From the NCBI GenBank assembly GCA_030431355.1, contig JAUIJG010000293.1, positions 1-6,803 on the forward strand: DNA of 6,803 nucleotides, in the 5' to 3' direction. Below, piece by piece: positions 1 to 5,078 of this stretch; the first letter of the stretch is position 1, and every line of letters starts with the position of its first letter. The position numbers and the translations under genes were made by a program. This stretch comes from a bacterium (lineage in GTDB: Bacteria; Cyanobacteriota; Vampirovibrionia; Obscuribacterales; Obscuribacteraceae). Below the pieces are notes generated by a model. It was not told the DNA's origin. It was given only the letters and a program-made list of their open reading frames with translations, and did not search any database.

Positions 1-21
1 ATCGCAAAAGTCTGACCGACT

Positions 22-321
22 ATGAGCGTCGCAGCAAGAAGGGTTCTTTTCAGGCTTTTCATATTAGCTTTCATATCTTTTTCCTTTTTTAAAACATTCA
101 CGCATAGGAGGACCCACAGCAAGCCTGCCTGGCCTCCGGGGCTGTTTGATTTATATTTCCCACCCACAATTTTGAATGTTTGGATGGGCAAATCCGAACT
201 GCTTACTAATGACAGTGGAACCCCTGTGGATGTTCCCAAACTGTTTTATGTCCTGCTTGACAATCGGTCTGTGGCGCTCAAATTCACCAAAAACGGCGGT
301 TTCAGGCTGCGTCCAGCATAA
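22..321 (+). CDS. Hypothetical small protein with N-terminal hydrophobic segment
   Basis: A 99-residue open frame that I do not recognise. Residues 1-8 include three arginines and are followed by a hydrophobic stretch at about 9-24, then a basic patch (THRRTH). This is the pattern of a signal anchor or an uncleaved signal peptide. The rest (about 35-99) is a mixed segment with PPG and PP turns and a C-terminal part that reads like short beta strands. No Shine-Dalgarno site is visible before ATG 22. A competing frame at 3-92 could be the tail of a gene entering from the left. An internal ATG at 184 would give a 45-residue product. It converges on the gene ending at 382, leaving 60 nt. It may be real, but length and context give little support, and several AGG/AGA codons near the start argue mildly against it. 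Confidence 0.33.
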   Translation: MSVAARRVLFRLFILAFISFSFFKTFTHRRTHSKPAWPPGLFDLYFPPTILNVWMGKSELLTNDSGTPVDVPKLFYVLLDNRSVALKFTKNGGFRLRPA

Positions 322-381
322 ATTATCAGGCTTGTTCAGTAGAGATTAAAGGTTTTTCCGCATGGGAACTTTCTCCAGCGC

Positions 382-1203
382 CTAAAAATAGAAGTCCGCT
401 TTGGTGTTCGCCCGGGTAAAAGGATCTGTGGAGATTTTTCGATTGTATTTGAGAAGCCTCTTAAACTCTGGCTTTCTTTTAGTTGAGTTGAATATCAAAG
501 AGGCATACTTGATGGTGCTTACCATCTGCTTGCTTCCGGCTCCAAATTTGTTGTTTGCCAAGGCGATCGCCTCTTTGGCAGTTTCGTAGGCCAACTTCTC
601 CCGGCCAGAATGGAGATAGTAGTAAGCGCTGGCCAACATTACCGGTATCCGGGCCGGGTCCCGTTTGCCCACATTTTTATCCACTGTGGCCGTGGCTTCA
701 TCTATTATATGTTTTGCCTCCGTTAGCGGCCCGGTGGGAGCAAGTTGCCAGGCCCTTTCTGAGTCTCTTCCGATCTGGCGCATACAATAGATGGCCGCGT
801 ACAGAGCTTTGTCCGGGGAGCGGGAAGGATACTTGTCGGCGGCTCTCTTCAATGCTTTCAAGTCTTCCATGGTCGGCAAAGCATTTCTATAACGCTCTTC
901 TGCTCCGGTTCCTTTTATACGGGGATAATCAGGGTAGAGAAGCCGGGCGGCCTTGAGCCGGTTGGCGGACTGCCTGAGGTTTCTTGCCAGATCCGGATTG
1001 CGCGGCTTTATATATTTTGAATAAGCGGAGAGGTCGCTTACCATGTCCACCGGCCAGGACGAGTCTTTGTGTAGTGGCAGGGACAGAGTAGGAAGGGGAC
1101 AGAGGGAGGCAATTGCCAGGACTACAAACGACCGGAAGAATATAGAGTGAGTGAAGTGTTTGCTCTTTTGAAAGAGGAACAATAAGGTATCTGAGCTTGG
1201 CAT
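382..1203 (-). CDS. Exported TPR-like helical-repeat protein, function unknown
   Basis: A 273-residue protein with no specific family that I recognise. The N-terminus has a long polar n-region (1-21), a hydrophobic core at about 22-42 (FFRSFVVLAIASL) and then a small/polar change near SLPLHKD, which suggests Sec export or a signal anchor. The mature part is strongly alpha-helical. Residues 184-245 contain two or three helices with TPR-type spacing (ASAYYYLHSGREKLAYETA, then EAIALANNKFGAGSKQM and IKYASLIF), a form often seen in TPR_10/TPR_12-like repeats. Residues 110-150 hold another helix pair. No enzyme motif is visible, so a scaffold or protein-interaction role outside the cytoplasm is an inference. 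The start at 1203 has a moderate GGGAGAG about 11 nt upstream; no other ATG lies before codon 54. It is divergent from the haemoglobin gene with a 160-nt gap. Confidence 0.8.
   Translation of the reverse strand: MPSSDTLLFLFQKSKHFTHSIFFRSFVVLAIASLCPLPTLSLPLHKDSSWPVDMVSDLSAYSKYIKPRNPDLARNLRQSANRLKAARLLYPDYPRIKGTGAEERYRNALPTMEDLKALKRAADKYPSRSPDKALYAAIYCMRQIGRDSERAWQLAPTGPLTEAKHIIDEATATVDKNVGKRDPARIPVMLASAYYYLHSGREKLAYETAKEAIALANNKFGAGSKQMVSTIKYASLIFNSTKRKPEFKRLLKYNRKISTDPFTRANTKADFYF
562..571. repeat. Single HIP1-like palindrome GGCGATCGCC
   Basis: A perfect 10-bp palindrome containing GCGATCGC, the octamer that is highly repeated in many cyanobacteria. It lies inside the TPR-like gene and is flanked by TGCCAA (556-561) and TTGGCA (575-580), so the surroundings can also form an imperfect hairpin. 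Only this one copy was noticed in the window, so it cannot be used to assign the organism and may be a coding coincidence. Confidence 0.3.
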
Positions 1204-1322
1204 TTATGTTTGGGCTCTCCCGGCGTGCTGAATAAATTAGATTGATACCATATATAGTATGGCTTCTTCCAGCACCGTGAGCAGAGTTCAGGGGCTGGCA
1301 AAGCTTATTTCGATTTTTGGAT

Positions 1323-1328
1323 TATAAT
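1323..1328 (+). promoter_or_regulatory. Candidate -10 box (TATAAT) for the truncated haemoglobin gene
   Basis: A perfect TATAAT lies 35 nt before the ATG at 1364 and would give a leader of roughly 29 nt. No good TTGACA-like -35 occurs 16-18 nt upstream (the spacing-correct hexamer is AAAGCT or similar), and there is no TGn extension. The promoter would therefore be weak or activator-dependent. A Shine-Dalgarno-like GAGGA follows at 1348-1352, with 11 nt to the ATG. Position fits well, but a single hexamer in AT-rich sequence is modest evidence. Confidence 0.4.
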
Positions 1329-1363
1329 TGATTTTTTTCGAATTCTTGAGGACATTATTTTCT

Positions 1364-1747
1364 ATGGATGACCCATTATTGGCAATTCATTCGGATGTAG
1401 GGGGCGATGAGCCTTTCTTTCGCCTGGTGGAGAAGTTCTACGAAGGCGTTGAACATGACAATATTCTAAGACCGCTTTACCCGGAGGATCTGGAAGGACC
1501 GAAGGAGAGGCTTGCCCTTTTCTTGATTCAGAGAATGGGTGGCAGAACTACCTACAGTGATGAGCGGGGTCATCCACGTATGCGGGCAAGACATTTGAAA
1601 TTCCCTATTGGTACAAAAGAGCGAGATGCCTGGCTGGTGAACATGAACCAGGCCCTCGATTCTGTAAGTGAATTCTCCAGACACCGTGAGGCTATCGATC
1701 AGTTTTTCAATCACTTTGCCACGTTTATGATCAACAAACCTGACTAA
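1364..1747 (+). CDS. glbO: Group II truncated haemoglobin (trHbO/GlbO type)
   Basis: A 127-residue globin of the 2-over-2 fold that binds haem and is expected to handle O2, NO or peroxide in the cytoplasm; the exact substrate varies in this family. The group II signature is clear. Tyr26 (KFYEGV) fits TyrB10, Tyr39 (RPLYPEDL) fits TyrCD1, and His77 (RARHLKFPIG) is the proximal HisF8. Trp90 (ERDAWLVNM) is the TrpG8 that defines groups II and III, and TYSDERGHPR at 64-72 is the conserved E-F region. The usual QYWGG before that region reads QRMGG here, a local variation. ATG 1364 is preferred over an upstream TTG at 1328 because a GAGGA lies 11 nt before it and the added residues (IFFEFLRTLFS) are not family-like. 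The gene stands alone and converges with the next gene across 16 nt. The symbol is by family resemblance. Confidence 0.95.
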   Translation: MDDPLLAIHSDVGGDEPFFRLVEKFYEGVEHDNILRPLYPEDLEGPKERLALFLIQRMGGRTTYSDERGHPRMRARHLKFPIGTKERDAWLVNMNQALDSVSEFSRHREAIDQFFNHFATFMINKPD

Positions 1748-1763
1748 GTGGTGTCAAATACGG

Positions 1764-2654
1764 TTAATTCGTGGCGAAGAAAGTCAGCATTCTTGTTATG
1801 GCAGACTGCGGTCTGCTCTTGTGATCGGCGCCTACCATTTCCGTGAATTCGACCGGGTGTTTTATCTCTTTCTCGTTCTCTTCCACAATCTCTTTGGCCT
1901 GGGTCAGATAGGCTTCATCCTCGCTGTCGCCAGAGACATAGACGAGAAGAAGCGGGCATTTGAGATCTTTCATGAATTCGCCTGGCGAACGAAGCTTTAG
2001 CTCCGCCGGTATCTGAGCGTTGAACGGCGGGTCCGAATATGTTTTTTTCGAGCGGAACATACTGGGATTGGCACCGAAAGCAGCAACTTTTTTCAGTTTT
2101 GGGGATACTTCGGCAAGAAGCCAGATAAGGGTAGCTCCTATGCCATTTCCTGCGCCATAGATTTCATTGCTGTCTACATAATCCTGGTTGCTAAGCCAGT
2201 TTAAGGCGTTGACGGCGTCAACCACTTCGCCATAACACATCTCGAAATTGCCAGGATTGCCATTCTCCGCCCTCCAGGCCGGTAAGAACACCACATAACC
2301 GGCATCTACAAAAGGCTGAATCGCTTCGGCGTCATACTTGCTCAGGGCGAAGCCGCCATGGGCATAGATAACGGCTGGGCGCTTGCCTTCAATCATCGGT
2401 TTGAAAATCCAACCCTTCAAATCGTGCTTCAACGATTGGTAAACGACAGGCATCCCACCTGGTGGAACAGTATTGCTGTATGGTTGAGGTGCTTTGGCTT
2501 TGTAGACCAGGTTGGTCTCGTATTGAAGTCGCTCTTTCATCAAGGGCACGTATTCAGCCTTTTCCGGTTCTTTGCCACAGGAAGTGATCAAGCCGGCAAG
2601 TAGAAGAGCTGTGAGAGAGGAGGCTAGTAAGGATTTTAGATTCTGGTTTTTCAT
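1764..2654 (-). CDS. Alpha/beta-hydrolase-fold lipoprotein (dienelactone-hydrolase-like), probably lacking the catalytic serine
   Basis: A 296-residue predicted lipoprotein. A lysine-containing n-region and a hydrophobic core (8-22) lead to the lipobox LITSC with Cys26. The mature part has the hydrolase fold. HGGF at 99-102 is the oxyanion-hole strand end, and FVDAGYVVFLPAWR (115-128) is the usual beta-4 region. NEIYGAGNGIGATL (163-176) sits at the nucleophile elbow, SGDSED (241-246) is placed for the acid residue, and GADH with His278 is placed for the catalytic histidine. In active relatives the elbow reads G-x-S-x-G; here the serine position is Gly171 (codon GGC, 2142-2144). The elbow backbone is kept but the nucleophile seems lost. 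It could be a non-catalytic binding protein, or use another residue. The start fits the signal sequence; an AAGGA about 15 nt upstream is weakly placed. It appears monocistronic. Confidence 0.9.
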   Translation of the reverse strand: MKNQNLKSLLASSLTALLLAGLITSCGKEPEKAEYVPLMKERLQYETNLVYKAKAPQPYSNTVPPGGMPVVYQSLKHDLKGWIFKPMIEGKRPAVIYAHGGFALSKYDAEAIQPFVDAGYVVFLPAWRAENGNPGNFEMCYGEVVDAVNALNWLSNQDYVDSNEIYGAGNGIGATLIWLLAEVSPKLKKVAAFGANPSMFRSKKTYSDPPFNAQIPAELKLRSPGEFMKDLKCPLLLVYVSGDSEDEAYLTQAKEIVEENEKEIKHPVEFTEMVGADHKSRPQSAITRMLTFFATN

Positions 2655-2727
2655 AGCTTAAAACGGGATTCCTTGGAGACTATCCAGATTTAGAGAAGCG
2701 AGTCGTCCGATTGGAAGAACAAGTTAC

Positions 2728-2755
2728 ATTGTAGCCTGTTGACCCTCTCAAGCAA
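2728..2755 (-). promoter_or_regulatory. Candidate promoter of the hydrolase-like lipoprotein gene
   Basis: Read on the minus strand, TTGCTT (2750-2755) is followed 16 nt later by TACAAT (2728-2733). The -10 matches TATAAT at five of six positions, while the -35 is poor. An overlapping reading, TTGAGA with 17 nt to TGTAAC, is also possible. The start of transcription would fall near 2721, giving a leader of about 65 nt. The direct repeats at 2758-2783 lie immediately upstream of the -35, where an activator would sit. Confidence 0.4.
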
Positions 2756-2757
2756 TA

Positions 2758-2783
2758 GGTCCGAATACATATATTGGTCCGAA
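2758..2783 (-). repeat. Two TTCGGACC direct repeats, 18-bp period
   Basis: GGTCCGAA occurs at 2758-2765 and again at 2776-2783 on the plus strand (TTCGGACC on the minus strand), exactly 18 bp apart. The flanks are partly conserved too (ATTTCGGACCAAT and TATTCGGACCTAT on the minus strand). Tandem half-sites on nearly the same helical face just upstream of a -35 are typical of response-regulator or other activator sites. The regulator is unknown. Confidence 0.4.
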
Positions 2784-2949
2784 ATTTCAATCGGAAGTGA
2801 TCGGATTGCAGTGTCGGCAATGGGTTTGGGAATTGTTTGATTTGTGAAAAAGAAACTGGCTCAGGTTATGTTGACAGCTCTGGCTGCAAGGTCGATTTTC
2901 TGCAAAGATCTAGTCTGCGGGGACAGTATTGAATATGGTGATGGAGCGA

Positions 2950-3738
2950 TTATTCTCTATTGCCGTTTTTCAAGAGCGGGGCTCTCTCATGACCTTCAAT
3001 CGCCAACTTGGACTCACGGATCTCTTTGAGATTATCCTGCATAATCTGATGCACATGCTTTCTCATCAAGCCGGAGCTGCCATCAAACTCATTCGGATGG
3101 ACAGGCGGAAGCACTTTTATCGTGATGTCGGATCGAAATCCGATCGCTTTTGATTGTTTTCCAAGAATCTCATGGGTGCCGTCGATTACCACCGGCACCA
3201 CTGGAACGCCACAATCCACAGCCATTCTAAAGGCGCCGTCTCTGAAGTTCTTGATTTCTCCGTCCTCAGAGCGGGTTCCTTCCGGGAAGAGCAAGATAGA
3301 GGATCCCTGATTGAGCCAGCCTTTGCAGGTATTCATCATCTCTTTGATGCTTTTCAGATCGCCTCTTTTGATTTTCACATACTGGTTGAAAACCATATTC
3401 TGGCCGATGAAGGGCATCTTGAAGATCGATTCTTTGGAAACAAATTTGAATGGTTTGTACAAGCCATAGAGGACAAGGATGTCCCAATAAGACTGATGAT
3501 TGGCGACAAGAACATAGGTCTTGCCTGGTTCTATCAGATCGCGACCTACAAACGTTGTTTTCCACCAGGGGTTGGTGTAGAGGTAAAACATGCCCCAGAA
3601 GCTCGCGAACATGTGAGCCGCTTTTCTATTGGGGTCGAAAGGGGCGGTGAGTAAACAGATGATTCCTACCACGGTGCAGAAGAAAGCACTTGTACTGAAG
3701 AAATAAGCTGCCCAGAGTATAGTTGTCAATTTCTGCAT
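2950..3738 (-). CDS. plsC: 1-acyl-sn-glycerol-3-phosphate acyltransferase (PlsC family)
   Basis: A 262-residue membrane-bound enzyme that adds the second acyl chain to lysophosphatidic acid, giving phosphatidic acid for phospholipid synthesis. All four family blocks are visible. Block I is NHQSYWD (80-86), with the catalytic His81 and Asp86 of HX4D. Block II is KFVSKESIFKMPFIG (98-112). Block III is LFPEGTRS (150-157), which binds the glycerol phosphate. Block IV is VPVVPVVIDGT (178-188). Residues 8-31 form an N-terminal hydrophobic segment that would anchor the enzyme at the inner membrane. The length is normal for the family; the C-terminal 25 residues are a polar tail. No strong Shine-Dalgarno site precedes ATG 3738. 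The gene is divergent from the YHYH gene and shares a control region with it. The assay substrate cannot be read from sequence, so a related lysophospholipid is possible. Confidence 0.94.
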   Translation of the reverse strand: MQKLTTILWAAYFFSTSAFFCTVVGIICLLTAPFDPNRKAAHMFASFWGMFYLYTNPWWKTTFVGRDLIEPGKTYVLVANHQSYWDILVLYGLYKPFKFVSKESIFKMPFIGQNMVFNQYVKIKRGDLKSIKEMMNTCKGWLNQGSSILLFPEGTRSEDGEIKNFRDGAFRMAVDCGVPVVPVVIDGTHEILGKQSKAIGFRSDITIKVLPPVHPNEFDGSSGLMRKHVHQIMQDNLKEIRESKLAIEGHERAPLLKNGNRE

Positions 3739-3775
3739 TGGAGATCGGCACCACGGTGGGTTTAAAAACTTGGTA

Positions 3776-3795
3776 CTAAATCTAGATAGATTTAG
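3776..3795. promoter_or_regulatory. 20-bp palindrome, candidate operator between plsC and the YHYH gene
   Basis: CTAAATCTA-GA-TAGATTTAG: two perfect 9-bp inverted arms with a 2-bp centre. It lies 37 nt before the plsC start and about 83 nt before the leader ORF. It would fall at roughly -55 to -36 for the plus-strand promoter proposed at 3819-3824, and just inside the leader of a minus-strand transcript starting near 3810. Length and symmetry fit a dimeric regulator's operator. A 5' hairpin in the plsC mRNA is the other reading. It has no T-run, so it is not a typical terminator. Confidence 0.5.
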
Positions 3796-3816
3796 ACTTT
3801 GAATACGACCGTTAGC

Positions 3817-3824
3817 ATTATAGT
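3817..3824. promoter_or_regulatory. Overlapping candidate -10 boxes for divergent transcription
   Basis: The octamer ATTATAGT contains TATAAT when read on the minus strand (3817-3822) and TATAGT on the plus strand (3819-3824). The minus reading would serve plsC with a leader of about 70 nt; the plus reading would start near 3831, about 48 nt before the leader ORF. Neither has a good -35 at 16-18 nt, so both would be weak or helped by a regulator. Position supports the call; sequence support is moderate. Confidence 0.3.
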
Positions 3825-3868
3825 TCTTCCCCCGTTCAGGAACAGGCCCGCCCTCTAATCTAATTTAC

Positions 3869-3873
3869 AGGAG
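3869..3873 (+). promoter_or_regulatory. Shine-Dalgarno site AGGAG of the leader ORF
   Basis: AGGAG ends 5 nt before the ATG at 3879. It is the best ribosome-binding site between 3739 and 3930 and serves the 15-codon leader frame, not the start of the YHYH protein itself. It is the main reason for treating the leader as translated. Confidence 0.6.
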
Positions 3874-3878
3874 CTATA

Positions 3879-3926
3879 ATGAAACTTTGTGTTTTACTTT
3901 TCCTGGGGATAGCGTCTTTTATATGA
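3879..3926 (+). CDS. Short hydrophobic leader peptide overlapping the YHYH gene start
   Basis: A 15-residue frame, MKLCVLLFLGIASFI, preceded by AGGAG with a 5-nt spacer. Its TGA stop (3924-3926) overlaps the ATG of the YHYH gene (3923-3925) in the arrangement ATGA, the classic geometry for translational coupling by ribosome termination and restart. The peptide is almost wholly hydrophobic with one lysine and resembles the start of a signal peptide. It could be a regulatory leader or just a loading site that boosts translation of the downstream gene. It could also be the relic of an older start after a frameshift, since it lies in a different frame from the YHYH gene. No run of a single amino-acid codon is present, so attenuation of the amino-acid type is unlikely. 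Confidence 0.45.
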   Translation: MKLCVLLFLGIASFI

Positions 3927-5062
3927 ATCGAAAACAGCTTTTGCTTCTATCGAGTCTGTTGTTTGTCAGCTCCTGTCCGGTCCTGGCCCACTATGAGAGT
4001 CCTGAGGTGCCTGCGACGAAAGCTATAAAGGTCTTGAAACCTTCCGAGTTGCCGGAGCAGAAGAGTTCTGACGGGGAAGAGTCAATTCATAAAAGTCATG
4101 CTGGCTCCGGTGTCGACCCCTGGAAGCTTCTTGAGATGGCTTTGAATCCAGCTTACGCTTACCAGACCCGGGTGAGCATTGTTAAGAAGGGCGACTTTGT
4201 CTACATAAAGTCCAACGGTCTTCCCAAGCACGCCACCGGGCAGTTTCCAAATTCAGGCAATCCAAACCGAATTTCCGAGCAGAGCTACAACTACAAAGTT
4301 TCCGCCAGTCCCAAGGATAAGGGCAAAATAACCGAGCTTGGCATGTATCCTTTCGGAGTGGCAATCAACGGAATTCCCTTCGATCCTAACGCGGCCGAGT
4401 GGTGGCAGCGGAACCCGCGCTCCGGGTGGCGTTATGAAGCCATGGTGTTGGGACCGAGGTTGGGTCTTGACCAGAACAATGCCCATGTACAGCCAAATGG
4501 TGCTTACCACTATCATGGTATTCCCACCGGGCTAATGAAGCGCTTCAAAGAGCATGGCAAGCCGATCTTAATCGGTTATGCAGCAGATGGATTTCCTATT
4601 TATGGACCTTACGGATATGAGGACTCCCGGAACAGTCACTCTAAGATGAAAAAGCTAAAGTCCAGTTTCCGGGTAAAGAGCGGTACTAGAAAGAGTGGAC
4701 CCGGAGGCAAGTATTCCGGTGTTTTTGTGGAAGACTATGAATTTGTGGAAGGGCTGGGAGATCTGGATGCCACCAATGGACGTTTCGGTTTTACCTCTGA
4801 GTATCCCGATGGGACCTACTACTACGTAATCACCGATGCTTTCCCGTTTATTCCAAGGGGATTTAGAGGAGAGCCCGACACATCCTTCATGCGCCACGGT
4901 CCTGGAGCCGGAGTACCTCCTGGTATGCGGCATGGTGGTCGCGGAGGCGGGAGACCAGGCATGAGACCGGGCATGAGACCGCCACCGCCAGGTATGGGAC
5001 CTCCTCCTGGAATGAGACCGGGAATGCACCCACCGCCCCGGGGCAACGAGTGGGGCCGCTAA
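3923..5062 (+). CDS. Exported YHYH-domain protein with Pro-Gly-Met-Arg tail
   Basis: A 379-residue secreted or anchored protein of the YHYH family, whose biochemical role is not established. The signal sequence is MNRKQ plus a hydrophobic core (6-15). VSSC at 15-18 fits a lipobox, while VLA at 20-22 fits signal peptidase I, so anchoring is undecided. The family core spans about 80-308: NGLPKHATGQFP (98-109), FGVAINGIPFDP (144-155), HVQPNGAYHYHGIP with the name motif YHYH at 195-198, IGYAADGFPIYGPYGY (217-232), and DLDATNGRFG to PDGTYYYVIT (280-304). The His and Asp clusters suggest metal binding, which is inference. Residues 321-379 are low complexity with six PGM triplets. ATG 3923 is chosen over the frame's TTG at 3887 because it gives a proper signal peptide and overlaps the leader stop; GGGGAT about 12 nt upstream is a weak ribosome site. 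Confidence 0.9.
   Translation: MNRKQLLLLSSLLFVSSCPVLAHYESPEVPATKAIKVLKPSELPEQKSSDGEESIHKSHAGSGVDPWKLLEMALNPAYAYQTRVSIVKKGDFVYIKSNGLPKHATGQFPNSGNPNRISEQSYNYKVSASPKDKGKITELGMYPFGVAINGIPFDPNAAEWWQRNPRSGWRYEAMVLGPRLGLDQNNAHVQPNGAYHYHGIPTGLMKRFKEHGKPILIGYAADGFPIYGPYGYEDSRNSHSKMKKLKSSFRVKSGTRKSGPGGKYSGVFVEDYEFVEGLGDLDATNGRFGFTSEYPDGTYYYVITDAFPFIPRGFRGEPDTSFMRHGPGAGVPPGMRHGGRGGGRPGMRPGMRPPPPGMGPPPGMRPGMHPPPRGNEWGR
4906..5052 (+). repeat. Low-complexity Gly/Pro/Met/Arg-coding repeat
   Basis: The 3' end of the YHYH gene consists of short repeats that encode PGMRP-like units. GGCATGAGACC occurs at 4958-4968 and 4970-4980 (12-bp period), with a diverged copy GGAATGAGACC at 5009-5019. The encoded tail has seven methionines and three histidines in its last 57 residues, with no hydrophobic packing, so it is probably disordered. 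Such a tract can expand or contract by slippage. Confidence 0.7.
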
Positions 5063-5075
5063 GCCGCTTTGGCTT
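5061..5075. terminator. Weak hairpin in the 16-nt gap between convergent genes
   Basis: AAGCC-GCTTT-GGCTT forms a 5-bp stem with a 5-nt loop right at the stop codon of the YHYH gene and ahead of the stop of the ATP-grasp gene. There is no T-run on either side, so intrinsic termination is doubtful. It is listed because it is the only structure in the gap. Confidence 0.2.
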
Positions 5076-5078
5076 GAG

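Larger units (their letters stand above)
2655..2949. other. Non-coding gap between the plsC 3' end and the hydrolase-like gene
   Basis: A 295-nt gap. The right part, nearest the hydrolase-like gene's start at 2654, holds a candidate minus-strand promoter (2728-2755) and paired TTCGGACC repeats (2758-2783). Two further related words occur: TCCGATTGGA at 2706-2715 and the near-complement TTCAATCGGA at 2786-2795. The part from about 2800 to 2949 holds the region 3' of plsC, in which I see no convincing hairpin plus T-run terminator. A plus-strand frame from GTG 2844 begins like a signal peptide but runs into plsC, and I do not count it as a gene. Confidence 0.6.

Noticed and set aside
3..92. Open frame entering from the left edge and ending at TAA 90-92, possibly the tail of an upstream gene
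   Set aside because: Only 29 codons are visible and the last dozen are Phe/His-rich without any recognisable motif; it conflicts with the frame at 22-321 and neither can be settled from this window.
555..956. Plus-strand open frame (133 codons) antisense to the TPR-like gene
   Set aside because: Trp/Pro/Arg-rich composition typical of a shadow frame, with no ribosome site; the minus-strand protein has a coherent export signal and helical domain.
1741..1755. TGAC...GTCA inverted repeat at the haemoglobin stop as a terminator
   Set aside because: Only a 4-bp stem with no T-run; too weak to call.
2844..3029. Plus-strand frame from GTG beginning MKKKLAQVMLTALAA, resembling a signal peptide
   Set aside because: The resemblance is limited to the first 15 residues, the frame then runs 80 nt into the 3' end of plsC antisense, the ribosome site is poorly placed, and the remaining sequence matches nothing I know.
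3154..3654. Long plus-strand open frame (166 codons) inside plsC
   Set aside because: It is antisense to the conserved acyltransferase blocks and has no family-like motifs; it is a shadow of the real gene.
4655..5046. Minus-strand frames opposite the 3' end of the YHYH gene, rich in Gly/Pro or Arg/Ser/His
   Set aside because: They mirror the PGMRP-coding repeat and are a by-product of its composition.
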